The notes: generated by a model from the letters alone, not told the origin. A stretch of DNA of 64,000 bases from Bacteroidia bacterium (GCA_030427925.1 JAUICJ010000001.1:62001-126000); one strand, 5' to 3'; shown: positions 1-8,036, numbered from the stretch's first letter. Numbers and translations: made by a program.

Positions 1-849
1 CTCCGCTTCCACCCGGAAGAGAAGGCGGGTGACGAATTCTTTGCGGGCCAACTCGCCGAGAACGGCGACGTCTACATCAACGACGCATTCGGAACGGCGC
101 ACCGTGCGCACGCCTCCACGGCCGTCATCGCGCGGTTCTTCCCGGAGGACAAGGCCTTCGGGCTCCTGCTCGCCGGCGAAGTGGACGCGCTGAAACGCGT
201 GCTTGAAGCGCCTGTGAAGCCGTTGACTGCCATCATCGGCGGGGCGAAGGTGAGCTCCAAGCTCGGCATCATTGAGCACCTCATCGGCCGCGTCGATCGC
301 CTCATCATCGGCGGCGGCATGGCCTACACGTTCGTCCAAGCGCAGGGCGGATCCATCGGGAACAGCCTCGTGGAGGAAGAACTGCACGGACAAGCGGTTT
401 CCATCCTGGAAAAAGCAGCCGCGGCCGGCACCGAGTTGTTGCTGCCCACGGACACCGTGGCGACCGATGCCTTCGCCAACGACGCCGCACAGCAGGTGGT
501 GCCCACGAACGCCATTCCGGACGGATGGATGGGCCTGGACATCGGCCCCGAAACGCGAAAAGCATTTGCGGATGCGGTCTTGACCTCGCGGACGGTGCTT
601 TGGAACGGCCCGATGGGCGTGTTCGAAATGCCCAACTTCGCGGTCGGCACGCGCACCATTGCCGAAGCGCTCGCCCGGGTGACTGCGGAAGAAGAGGCGT
701 TCACGCTCATCGGCGGTGGGGATTCTGTGGCGGCCATCAACTTGCTCGGCTTGGCGGACCAAGTCAGCTACGTCAGCACCGGCGGTGGCGCCATGCTCGA
801 ATCGCTCGAAGGCAAGGTGTTGCCCGGGATCCAGGCCATCCTCGACTGA
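1..849 (+). CDS. pgk: Phosphoglycerate kinase, 3' part
   Basis: Glycolytic enzyme that transfers the acyl phosphate of 1,3-bisphosphoglycerate to ADP, in the cytoplasm. The frame is open from the first base, so the 5' end (roughly the first third of a ~400-residue protein) lies outside the window. Visible family motifs are INDAFGTAHRAHAS near the start, the IIGGAKVSSK segment, the WNGPMGVFE block and the C-terminal GGGDSVAAIN and STGGGAMLE nucleotide-binding loops. The stop TGA directly abuts the stop of the convergent regulator gene, sharing the palindrome TGATCA with no room for a terminator between them. Identity is secure; only the start is missing. Confidence 0.98.
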   Translation, partial: LRFHPEEKAGDEFFAGQLAENGDVYINDAFGTAHRAHASTAVIARFFPEDKAFGLLLAGEVDALKRVLEAPVKPLTAIIGGAKVSSKLGIIEHLIGRVDRLIIGGGMAYTFVQAQGGSIGNSLVEEELHGQAVSILEKAAAAGTELLLPTDTVATDAFANDAAQQVVPTNAIPDGWMGLDIGPETRKAFADAVLTSRTVLWNGPMGVFEMPNFAVGTRTIAEALARVTAEEEAFTLIGGGDSVAAINLLGLADQVSYVSTGGGAMLESLEGKVLPGIQAILD

Positions 850-1302
850 TCAAGCCCGCTCGAGCACTTCGCTCATGACGAAGGAGCTCTGGACTTGGCC
901 AATGTTGTCCATCGCCGCCAAACGCTCCGAGATGAAGCGGTGGTAGGCGTCCATGTTCTTCACTTGCACTTCGAGGAGGTAATCGAAACCGCCTGCGATG
1001 TGGAAGCACGCGCGCACTTCCGTGAAATCGCCGATGCGCGCCTCGAATTCCTTCAAGTAACGGGAATCGTGCTGCTTGAGCTGGACGTTGCAAAAGGCGT
1101 GGATTTCCAAACCCAGCAACCGCCGGTCGATGCGCGCCCCATAATTGCGGATGACCCCTTCCGACTCCAAGCGGCGCACCCGATTGAACACCGCGGAACG
1201 GCTCAATCCGGTGAGGTCGCACAGCGTTTGCATGGAAGCGCGCCCATCGGTGCGCAGGCGGTCTACGATGCGGAGGTCGTGGGCGTCGAGGGTCGAATTC
1301 AT
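850..1302 (-). CDS. Lrp/AsnC-family transcriptional regulator
   Basis: DNA-binding regulator of about 150 residues, the usual length of the family. The N-terminal helix-turn-helix is visible (MQTLCDLTGLSRSAVFNRV then RRLESEGVIRNYGA), followed by an effector-binding ligand domain with the typical sequence on facultative C-terminal strands. I chose the ATG giving MNSTLDAHDL because family members start just before this helix; an in-frame ATG 11 codons upstream is possible. It is transcribed divergently from a PLP-dependent sulfur amino acid lyase. That arrangement is known for Lrp-type regulators of methionine gamma-lyase, so local control of that enzyme by an amino acid effector is inferred. 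Confidence 0.93.
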   Translation of the reverse strand: MNSTLDAHDLRIVDRLRTDGRASMQTLCDLTGLSRSAVFNRVRRLESEGVIRNYGARIDRRLLGLEIHAFCNVQLKQHDSRYLKEFEARIGDFTEVRACFHIAGGFDYLLEVQVKNMDAYHRFISERLAAMDNIGQVQSSFVMSEVLERA

Positions 1303-1426
1303 TTGTTTTGAAGCAGGGGACAAACAGGCCCTCAATTTAACCTATTTGGTCCTTTTTTCTTGATTTGACGAAACAAATGAACGGCCATCGCACCACATTT
1401 AGGACAATCCGCACCATTTTCCCTAC
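1303..1426. promoter_or_regulatory. Divergent regulatory region between Lrp-type regulator and PLP lyase
   Basis: This 124-base gap is more AT-rich than its surroundings and must hold both divergent promoters. It contains a small inverted repeat, ATTTG-N6-CAAAT at 1363-1378, and several A/T runs of the kind Lrp proteins bind. No clear TAnnTTTG box was found on either strand. Operator function is inferred only from position. Confidence 0.4.
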
Positions 1427-2668
1427 ATGGAACACCTCGCCACACGTGCCATGTTCGCGGGCTACGACCCCGCAGAAGGCAAAGGAGCCGTCAAGCCACC
1501 GATCTACCTGACGTCCACGTTCATTTTCCCGAATGCCGCCACGGGCGCGCAGCACATGGAGTCGGCCTACGGGGTGGAGGGGGTGGAAGCGCCGGAGCAG
1601 CCGGGATACATTTACAGCCGACTGGCCAACCCGACTGTGGTGGGGGCGGAGCAGCGGCTGGCGGCGTGGGACGAGTCGGAGGACGCGGCGTTCTTTGCGA
1701 GCGGGATGGCGGCGATTTCCACGACGTTGCTGGCGTGGAGTGGGGCGGATCGGCCGGTTTGGTTCTGTCCGCCGTTGTATGGGGGGACGGAGCATTTTCT
1801 GCGGGAGGTGCTGCCGGGGATGGGGGTGCAGGTGGTGGAACTGAACGGGCTGGGCGACCTCGATGCGGTGCTCGAACGGGAGGGGCGGCGGCCGGGGCTG
1901 GTCTACCTTGAGACGCCCGCGAACCCGACGATGCAGCAGCACCGCATCGCATCGGCTGCGGAATGGGCGAAGCGGCATTCGACGGAGGACCACCCCGTGC
2001 TGACGGTGGTGGACAACACGTTCCTCGGTCCCATCCTGCAGCGGCCGCTGGAGCACGGGGCGGATTTGCTGGTGTATTCCGCCACGAAGTACCTCGGGGG
2101 ACACAGCGACCTCATCGCGGGAGCGGTGAGTGGGCGGGCCGTGGCGATGCAGCGGGTGAAGGAGTTCCGGAGTTTCCTCGGGGGGACCTTGGATCCCAAC
2201 ACGGCATGGATGCTCGGGCGGTCGATGGAAACGCTGCACGTGAGGGTTGAACGGCAACAGGCGCACGCCGAGGAGGTGCTCGCGTTCCTGCGCACGCACC
2301 CGGCGGTGGCGTCCTTGCAGAGCGCGTGGCCCGTGGATTGCGACGCGGAAACCGCCGCCATCGCCGCCGAACAAACCCGCGGAGGCGGTTCCATGATCGC
2401 CTTCGAGGTGAAGGGCGGACGCCCCGAAGCCTTTGCCTTCCTCGATGCCCTGAAGCACTTCAAGCTCGCGGTGTCACTGGGCTCTGTGGAGAGCCTCGCT
2501 GAGCACCCGGCCAGCATGACCCATGCGGGCGTGCCTGCGGACGTGAAGGCCGCCACCGGCATCACCGAAGGGCTCATCCGACTCAGCATCGGGTTGGAGC
2601 ACCCGCAGGACTTGATCGCGGATTTGGACCAAGCCTTGAAGGTGGCGGTTCCCGCCCAAACCGCGTAA
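1427..2668 (+). CDS. PLP-dependent Cys/Met metabolism enzyme (methionine gamma-lyase / cystathionine lyase type)
   Basis: A 413-residue enzyme of the trans-sulfuration family (fold type I PLP enzymes), acting in the cytoplasm on sulfur amino acids. Visible motifs are YSRLANPTVVGAEQRLA, which contributes the Tyr-Arg phosphate contacts, ETPANPTMQQH, the VVDNTF cofactor-ring segment, and SATKYLGGHSD, whose Lys221 should form the internal aldimine. The C-terminal SLGSVESLAEHPASMTHAG block is typical of cystathionine gamma-synthase, cystathionine lyases and methionine gamma-lyase alike. The sequence does not decide which reaction is catalysed. The divergent Lrp-type regulator favours a catabolic lyase, in line with known mdeR-mdeA pairs. 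Confidence 0.93.
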   Translation: MEHLATRAMFAGYDPAEGKGAVKPPIYLTSTFIFPNAATGAQHMESAYGVEGVEAPEQPGYIYSRLANPTVVGAEQRLAAWDESEDAAFFASGMAAISTTLLAWSGADRPVWFCPPLYGGTEHFLREVLPGMGVQVVELNGLGDLDAVLEREGRRPGLVYLETPANPTMQQHRIASAAEWAKRHSTEDHPVLTVVDNTFLGPILQRPLEHGADLLVYSATKYLGGHSDLIAGAVSGRAVAMQRVKEFRSFLGGTLDPNTAWMLGRSMETLHVRVERQQAHAEEVLAFLRTHPAVASLQSAWPVDCDAETAAIAAEQTRGGGSMIAFEVKGGRPEAFAFLDALKHFKLAVSLGSVESLAEHPASMTHAGVPADVKAATGITEGLIRLSIGLEHPQDLIADLDQALKVAVPAQTA

Positions 2669-2678
2669 CTTTCCCTTC

Positions 2679-3176
2679 ATGGGAAAGGGCTTCATCTTCG
2701 GATTGCTGCTGGGCTGGGCGGTCGCCGCCACGGGCCAAAGCGCGTACGTTTACCCCGACGCACAGTTGCGGTGGAACGAGGCGATTGTGCACGTGGAGGA
2801 CGGTTTGGTGCGCGAGGGGAACGACTGGCGCGGCGCGGTGCTGTTCACGGTGCAGGGGGACCGGATTTTCCGGGGGTTTTCGACGAGCAGTTTCGATTTG
2901 GTGTACACCGTGCGCGATGGGAAGTTGTGCCGCGGCGATTCGCATTTCAGCGACGACGTGGTGTACACGTTCAGGGCGCCCCGGGTGTACTTGGGGGACA
3001 GCGAGTACTTGCTGGATTTGGTCTACAACCTGCGCGATGAGCCCTTGCACCACGGGGAAGTCGTGAGCGTCTTCAAGGAGGACAGCGGGAGCGCCTACGA
3101 CCGCGTGGTATCGATCCAAGGGCGATTCACCACCGCGGAATGGTTCGCGCTGATGCTCGCTCAGGGCCTGCTTTGA
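2679..3176 (+). CDS. Exported small repeat protein of beta-flower type
   Basis: A 165-residue protein with a signal peptide (GFIFGLLLGWAVAATGQS). The mature part contains a 20-residue repeat with the pattern [VL][VL][YF]T[VF]xxxx[IVL]xxGxS. Good copies lie at about residues 54-73, 74-93 and 94-113, with a weaker copy before them (IVHVEDGLVREG) and a partial one after (LVYNLRDEPLHHG). The pattern resembles the short beta-strand repeats of the recently named 4-fold beta-flower proteins; this link is from memory and unverified. It starts 10 bases after the lyase stop and may be cotranscribed with it, though a TAACTTTC box overlapping that stop could be its own promoter. Function unknown. Confidence 0.75.
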   Translation: MGKGFIFGLLLGWAVAATGQSAYVYPDAQLRWNEAIVHVEDGLVREGNDWRGAVLFTVQGDRIFRGFSTSSFDLVYTVRDGKLCRGDSHFSDDVVYTFRAPRVYLGDSEYLLDLVYNLRDEPLHHGEVVSVFKEDSGSAYDRVVSIQGRFTTAEWFALMLAQGLL

Positions 3177-3179
3177 TTC

Positions 3180-4019
3180 TCAGTCTTGGGCAGCCGCCCA
3201 CGCCAAATGCTCGGAAATGCTCTCGAGCAAGACGTTGAGCGAACGCCCCTCGGCAGTGGCAGCCCACACCTGCTTGCCGCTCGCACAATCGACGAGCTTC
3301 GCGCTGTAAAAGGACTGGCCACCCATGCAGCCTTCCCGGATGAGCACGACGGCTTCGGCGCCCGCGAGTTGGCCCGCTTCCACCACCGACTGCTCGTCGA
3401 AGAGGCCGTTCATGCCGCGTGACGTTTCATTCAACACGGCTTCGAGGTTGCGGCGTTCCAGGATTTCGTAGTGGCGCAGCAGGCGCACGGCGGTTTGTTC
3501 TTCCAACGCCAGCACATCGCCCATTCCCCGGCAGGGCTGCGCGCCCAACCCCACGATGAACACCTCCCGCGAGGCGGCCGGGTTGTCGCGCAACGTGACG
3601 AGCACTCCGGGGATTTCGCGGGGGGCGGCGCCCGGAACGGCGGCGGTCGTTTCTTCCACCACCGACCGCGGAGCCGAAGTGGACGGCGTCAGGATGAACC
3701 GTTCCACGTTGTCGTAGCCGAGGGTCCAAGCCAACGGAAACAACATCACAACGCCCGCGAGGACCGCACCGGGGTTGACGCTATGGGTCTTGCGGATGAT
3801 GCCGTGTTTCGTCTGGTAGCCTGGAGCTTCAAGCTGAACGCCGAGGCTGTAGCCGCTGACTTTGCGGTCGGTGTGGAAATGCGGCGTCGTGCCGACCACG
3901 CGGCCGTCCAACGTCAACACCGCGCCCGAGGGCTCGGACTGGATGAGGACCGTGCTCTTGCAGGCATTCAACGAGACGAGTGCGATTCCCGCCAGGGCCG
4001 CCCATTGACTGAAGCGCAT
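3180..4019 (-). CDS. PEGA-domain lipoprotein with CsgG-like C-terminal domain
   Basis: A 279-residue predicted lipoprotein: the signal peptide ends in the lipobox LNAC, so Cys20 would be lipidated. Residues about 25-65 (VLIQSEPSGAVLTLDGRVVG then TTPHF) match the PEGA surface domain. A hydrophobic segment (PGAVLAGVVMLFPLAW) follows. The C-terminal half (YEILERRNLEAVLNE, GQLAGAEAVVLIREG, LVDCASGKQVW) has the layout of the CsgG/LpoB-type domain found in envelope-assembly lipoproteins. The gene begins one base after purS, so it is probably the last gene of the pssA-purS unit. The function is not known; an envelope role is inferred. Confidence 0.8.
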   Translation of the reverse strand: MRFSQWAALAGIALVSLNACKSTVLIQSEPSGAVLTLDGRVVGTTPHFHTDRKVSGYSLGVQLEAPGYQTKHGIIRKTHSVNPGAVLAGVVMLFPLAWTLGYDNVERFILTPSTSAPRSVVEETTAAVPGAAPREIPGVLVTLRDNPAASREVFIVGLGAQPCRGMGDVLALEEQTAVRLLRHYEILERRNLEAVLNETSRGMNGLFDEQSVVEAGQLAGAEAVVLIREGCMGGQSFYSAKLVDCASGKQVWAATAEGRSLNVLLESISEHLAWAAAQD

Positions 4020-4020
4020 A

Positions 4021-4281
4021 TCAGGCGGTTTCGACCGCAGTCACAGTGAAACTGTACTGCTCCATGATCGTGTTCGCCAGCAACTTTTCGCACGCCTCGC
4101 GCACCTTCTCCTCGGCCGTCGCCTGATCCGCCGCTTCGATGCTCAGCGTAATGTGCTTCCCGATGCGCACGCCGCTGATTTCCGGCAGGCCCACGTGCTT
4201 CATGTTGCTCGAAACGGCTTTTCCTTGGGGATCGAGCAGCGCCGGCAGCGGCATGATGTCAATGGATGCGTGGAAGGTCAT
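4021..4281 (-). CDS. purS: Phosphoribosylformylglycinamidine synthase subunit PurS
   Basis: An 86-residue protein matching PurS, the small structural subunit that bridges PurL and PurQ in purine synthesis (FGAR to FGAM step). Typical features are the MPLPALLDPQGKAV beta-hairpin, the LPEISGVRIGKHITL strand and a C-terminal helix ending EKLLANTIMEQYSF. The start at 4281 gives the family length; the frame is open further upstream, but the extra residues do not look like coding sequence. The gene lies between pssA (11 bases upstream) and a lipoprotein gene; no other pur gene is in the window, so the partner subunits are elsewhere. Confidence 0.92.
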   Translation of the reverse strand: MTFHASIDIMPLPALLDPQGKAVSSNMKHVGLPEISGVRIGKHITLSIEAADQATAEEKVREACEKLLANTIMEQYSFTVTAVETA

Positions 4282-4292
4282 GCGGATGGGTT

Positions 4293-5123
4293 TTACAGGG
4301 ATTTGGACCAAAACCGAGCCCCGAAAACACTCCAGAGCCCGTACAAAAGTAAGTCGGCCAACACGGCCAGCGGCCACGCCCCACCAAAAATTATCACAAC
4401 CGCCGCCGCGCCCACCGCGACCCCGGCGAACGCCTTGCGCGACCGGTCATACACCGGCGACTGCCCCCACCCCTTCAGGTCCATCATCGGCCGCTCCGAA
4501 ACCATGGCCCACGGCACCAACGTGGCCCCGATGAGGCAGGCCAACCCAACATTCAGCGCCCCGCCCAAACCATAAATCCCCGGCCCCCCAAATTCCGTGT
4601 AATGCGCCGCGAGCATCCACGTCGCCCACCACCACAACGCCCCTGCCGGTGCAGGAACCCCCTCAAACCCGAGCCGCTTCGTTTCCGCCCGTACGTTGAA
4701 ACGCGCCAACCGGTACGCCGCCGCCGCCGCCATCGTCAACGGCAACCACTGCAACGTCCACGACAACGCCGGCGCCCATCCCGCGAACAGCGTCACCCCG
4801 ATGATCGCCGGCACCACGCCGCTCGTCACCCCATCCGCCAAACTGTCCAGTTGCACCCCCATCGGTCCAGCCACGCCCAACTTCCGAGCCGCCCACCCAT
4901 CGAACACGTCCATGAACACGGCCGCAAGCCAAATCCCCGCAACCCACCACATGCCCTCCGCCTCCAAAAACAACCGCAACCCTTCGCCTCCCCCATCGAA
5001 TTCCATGACCTCCCGTTCCCAAGGCGCCCACGGCACCCCGTTCACCGCCCACCAACACGCCACCACCCCACCCAATAAATTCCCCATCGTCAGGAGATTA
5101 GGCACCCAAGCACGATTTTTCAT
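4293..5123 (-). CDS. pssA: CDP-alcohol phosphatidyltransferase, probably phosphatidylserine synthase
   Basis: A 276-residue integral membrane enzyme that would condense CDP-diacylglycerol with an alcohol, probably serine, to make phospholipid. The complete CDP-OH signature is visible: DVFDGWAAR, eight residues, then GVQLDSLAD, giving D-x2-DG-x2-AR-x8-G-x3-D-x3-D. The first transmembrane helix follows MKNRAWVPNLLTMGN, a start typical of PssA in this phylum; several more hydrophobic helices follow. The ATG at 5123 is preceded at four bases by a TAGCTTTA promoter box. Serine as substrate is inferred from overall similarity and not from a diagnostic residue. Confidence 0.9.
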   Translation of the reverse strand: MKNRAWVPNLLTMGNLLGGVVACWWAVNGVPWAPWEREVMEFDGGGEGLRLFLEAEGMWWVAGIWLAAVFMDVFDGWAARKLGVAGPMGVQLDSLADGVTSGVVPAIIGVTLFAGWAPALSWTLQWLPLTMAAAAAYRLARFNVRAETKRLGFEGVPAPAGALWWWATWMLAAHYTEFGGPGIYGLGGALNVGLACLIGATLVPWAMVSERPMMDLKGWGQSPVYDRSRKAFAGVAVGAAAVVIIFGGAWPLAVLADLLLYGLWSVFGARFWSKSL

Positions 5124-5127
5124 GCGG

Positions 5128-5157
5128 TAAAGCTACATTTTCGGGCAGGTTTTGCAA
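5128..5157 (-). promoter_or_regulatory. Promoter of pssA unit (TTG-N19-TAGCTTTA)
   Basis: Read on the minus strand, TTG (5157-5155) is followed after 19 bases by TAGCTTTA (5135-5128). This fits the Bacteroidota housekeeping promoter (TTTG, about 20 bases, TAnnTTTG) with one mismatch. The box ends only four bases before the pssA ATG, so the transcript would start at or next to the start codon. Its -33 element lies in the same GTTTTGCAACC tract as that of the oppositely oriented tRNA-Cys promoter. Confidence 0.65.
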
Positions 5158-5184
5158 CCTCGGGCAGACGTTTCCGTATATTTG
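5151..5184 (+). promoter_or_regulatory. Promoter of tRNA-Cys (TTTG-N22-TATATTTG)
   Basis: TTTG at 5151-5154 and an exact TAnnTTTG box, TATATTTG, at 5177-5184 are 22 bases apart, a good fit to the Bacteroidota sigma-70-type promoter. Transcription would begin near 5190, about ten bases before the mature tRNA. Confidence 0.75.
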
Positions 5185-5200
5185 CGAACCCACTCAAATC

Positions 5201-5271
5201 GGTCCGATGGCCGAGTGGCTAGGCACAGCTCTGCAAAAGCTGCTACAGCGGTTCGAGTCCGCTTCGGACCT
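5201..5271 (+). tRNA. tRNA-Cys (anticodon GCA)
   Basis: A 71-base cloverleaf folds completely. The acceptor stem GGTCCGA pairs with TCGGACC, the D arm is GCC/GGC around GAGTGGCTA, the anticodon stem CAGCT/AGCTG encloses the loop CTGCAAA with GCA at 5233-5235, the variable loop has four bases, and the T arm AGCGG/CCGCT encloses TTCGAGT. The discriminator base is T, the identity base expected for tRNA-Cys. CCA is not encoded. Confidence 0.97.
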
Positions 5272-5276
5272 CCAAC

Positions 5277-5308
5277 AAAAAACCCCGAGCTCACGCTCGG
5301 GGTTTTTT
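5277..5308. terminator. Bidirectional intrinsic terminator
   Basis: CCCCGAGC (5283-5290) and GCTCGGGG (5295-5302) form a perfect 8-bp stem with a TCAC loop, flanked by an A run on the left and TTTTTT on the right. It ends the tRNA-Cys transcript and, on the other strand, the repeat-protein gene whose stop is at 5325. Confidence 0.92.
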
Positions 5309-5324
5309 CATCCTTCTATTCAGC

Positions 5325-8036
5325 TCATTGCTTCAAACAGCGGATTGAGGTATGTGGAACGGGCATCGGAGGCCAGCCATAATCAGAGACAGCAAACCCG
5401 CTCGCTGAATCATTCAATCGGTAAACAACGGTTTTTGTAAGCGTTGTGAAATGCGCTTCAGTTCCAAATCCAATTGTAGAAAGAACGTTCCCTCCAGCAG
5501 CCCCAGGATGGGTATTCATCCCTGCGGGCAAGGCATTGAAACCCGATGCGTTATCTCCATTCCACGAAACAGCCTTCAACGCGGTGCCGTTTGATGACAC
5601 ATGCGCGTTCAGAACATCAAACTGGGCTGGAGTGGGCAGTTCCCAACCTACCGGGCAAATTACACCAGGGGTGAAGACATTTGGGTACAGATAACCATAA
5701 GTCCCGACATTCCCTTCGCTTAAATTGGGTGGAGAATAGGACGAGTTGACGAAGTTCACCATTTGTTCACCTCCCGTGCTTTCGTTGAATTGCGTCGACC
5801 GAAGATTCTCGGCGAACCAGCATTGACTACCAATGCCCACAATGGCATAGTTGTAACCATAATAACTCTTCGTCGTCTGGTTGTCGCAAGCGTTCCACGT
5901 GGTGAAGCTGAGGGTATCGCCCCACGCCGTTCCCGCCTCGTTCGTCGAGTAAGGCGCGTAGTAGTAGGTGGTTTCGCGGGTGAGGCCCGTTACGTTGGCG
6001 GAGAACGTGCCGGTGTTTGCGCTGCCGGCGATGGTCGTGCCGCTCGAGAGGTCGGAGGCCGTGCTGTATTTGAAACCGGTGGCCGTGACCGTACCGCCGC
6101 CCGTGTCGGTGATGGTTGCCGTGATGGAAGACGTGGTTTGGCCTGAAACCGTCGCGGCGTTGGTGGTCATCACCACATCGCCCACCGTTTGGAAGCTCAC
6201 CACTTCGCCTGTGGCCGCGTTCAAAATCGTCTCCACGAAGGCCTTGTAGTAATACGTTTGGGCGGTGTTCAACCCCGTGACGACTTCACTGAATGACGAT
6301 GCGCCTGGCGAAGCCACCGCATAGACCGTCGAATCCGTGAACGCTGCGTCTTCTGAGAGCACGAATCCCGCCGATTCCAACTGCAAGCCCCCTCCGTCGA
6401 ACGCCGCATTCAAGGTGCCCCCGTCCGCACCGATTGCCGATGCCCCTTGCGTGGTCACGGTCGCCGGGTCAAACATTTGGTTCAACAAATTCGTGAGCGT
6501 AGCAGAGAGCACATTGTTCATGGAATCCGCCGCGTTGATCTGGGCGACAAGCGCCGCTTCTCGAGCACTCGTGTAGTACCAATTCGAATCGCCCTCCGGC
6601 AACCCATCCGTGTTGTCAAATGCTGGAATCGCAACCCCATCAATGACCAACGAGCTCACCTCCAACGTTCCCGCAACGTGCGCATTCGAACCCATCGAAA
6701 CGCTGTCACCGAACAACGCCGGTTCGTTAAAATGAACGGTATCCGAGAACGTCGCTTCCGCTTCGACCGTCAATTCCCCTTGCAATGTGGTCGTTCCGGA
6801 CGTTTCCAAGGTGTTCAAGGTGGTTGAGCCCTCCACGTTCAATCCCCCATCCACATCCACGCCTCCGGTCACGAGCAAGCTGTCGCTGAGCGAAGTCACC
6901 CCGGTCACCGCAAGCGTGCCGCCCATCGAGGTGTTCCCTCCCACCGACAAGGTGTTCAGCACCGTCGATCCACCAACGACCACATCCCCAGCAAACCCCG
7001 CACCACCGCCCACATGGAGGCTGTCATTCAACAGCGCCGGCGCATTCACCTTCAACGTGTCGTTGAGCGTCGTCACGCCGTCCACGATGAGGCTGTCAGC
7101 AAGCGTTGTGGCGCCATGAACGTCCAGCGTCCCGCTGATGTCCGCATTGCCATTCAAGTCCAAATCCCCGTCCATCCGAACCGCATTCAACGTGGTGTTT
7201 CCATCGACGTTCACCCCCGAGGCAAAGTCCGCCCCCCCATCAACCAACAAGCTGTCCCCGAGGCTCGTCACCCCTTGAACCGACAACGTGCTGCCCAATG
7301 TCGTGGCCCCTGATATGTTCACCGTTCCGCCTAGGTTCGTGTTGCCATCCACCTGCAAATCTTGCTCGAAATACGCGTTGCCGTCCACATTGAGCGAATC
7401 GTTCAACAACGTCGGCCCATCCACATTCAAGGTGTCCCGGAAGGTGCCCACCCCCATCACTTCCAGCGAGGACGCGAACGTGGCAGCGCCATCGACATTC
7501 AGCAAGGCATCGAGGTCGACGTTGCCCACCACGTGAAGGCTGTCGCCCAGCGCCGTGATGCCCGTGACGTGCAACCGCTCCCCGATCCCGACCGCCTTCA
7601 CCACGCGCAACGAATCAGCAAACCGCACCGTTCCCTCCACCAGCAACGAATCCCCCAGCGTCACCACGTCGCTCACATTCAACCGGCCGGAAATGACCGC
7701 GTCCTTGTTCAAGACCAAGCTGTCCCCCGTCAGGGTACCGTTCGTGGTCAAGTTGCCCAAACCCGATGCATCGTATCCGAAAAAGTCCACGTCCATGCCC
7801 GGGCTGGTCCCATTCTCCAGCACATCCGCCCAAGACAGCCCTTCAATCGCCTGCTGCAACCCATCGGCTTTCGTAAACAACGTATCCAAATCTCCACGAA
7901 GCAACAACGCATCCACCCGCAAGTAGACCTTGTCCCCTTGCGCATCCGTTCGCACGGCGACCTGCTGTTGAGCCCATGTGCTCGCTGCACAAGCGAATGC
8001 GCTGGCCAGTAATAATGTTCCTTTGAAGCTACCCAT
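5325..8036 (-). CDS. Exported fibre-like 12-residue-repeat protein with FISUMP C-terminal domain
   Basis: About 903 residues from the ATG giving MGSFKGTLLLASAF, a signal peptide ending around TWAQ; an upstream in-frame ATG would put 39 unlikely residues before it. Residues about 100-455 are some 29 tandem 12-residue repeats with the consensus L-x-V-x-G-x-x-T-L-x-D-S (for example LNVDGPTLLNDS), probably a beta-solenoid or trimeric fibre. Two beta-sandwich segments of fibronectin type III style follow (GLNTAQTYYYKAFV, GLTRETTYYYAPYS). The C-terminal ~190 residues are a FISUMP domain (VGIGSQCWFAENLRS to SIRCLKQ). No T9SS sorting domain is present. The product is probably a cell-surface protein; its role is unknown. 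Confidence 0.85.
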   Translation of the reverse strand: MGSFKGTLLLASAFACAASTWAQQQVAVRTDAQGDKVYLRVDALLLRGDLDTLFTKADGLQQAIEGLSWADVLENGTSPGMDVDFFGYDASGLGNLTTNGTLTGDSLVLNKDAVISGRLNVSDVVTLGDSLLVEGTVRFADSLRVVKAVGIGERLHVTGITALGDSLHVVGNVDLDALLNVDGAATFASSLEVMGVGTFRDTLNVDGPTLLNDSLNVDGNAYFEQDLQVDGNTNLGGTVNISGATTLGSTLSVQGVTSLGDSLLVDGGADFASGVNVDGNTTLNAVRMDGDLDLNGNADISGTLDVHGATTLADSLIVDGVTTLNDTLKVNAPALLNDSLHVGGGAGFAGDVVVGGSTVLNTLSVGGNTSMGGTLAVTGVTSLSDSLLVTGGVDVDGGLNVEGSTTLNTLETSGTTTLQGELTVEAEATFSDTVHFNEPALFGDSVSMGSNAHVAGTLEVSSLVIDGVAIPAFDNTDGLPEGDSNWYYTSAREAALVAQINAADSMNNVLSATLTNLLNQMFDPATVTTQGASAIGADGGTLNAAFDGGGLQLESAGFVLSEDAAFTDSTVYAVASPGASSFSEVVTGLNTAQTYYYKAFVETILNAATGEVVSFQTVGDVVMTTNAATVSGQTTSSITATITDTGGGTVTATGFKYSTASDLSSGTTIAGSANTGTFSANVTGLTRETTYYYAPYSTNEAGTAWGDTLSFTTWNACDNQTTKSYYGYNYAIVGIGSQCWFAENLRSTQFNESTGGEQMVNFVNSSYSPPNLSEGNVGTYGYLYPNVFTPGVICPVGWELPTPAQFDVLNAHVSSNGTALKAVSWNGDNASGFNALPAGMNTHPGAAGGNVLSTIGFGTEAHFTTLTKTVVYRLNDSASGFAVSDYGWPPMPVPHTSIRCLKQ

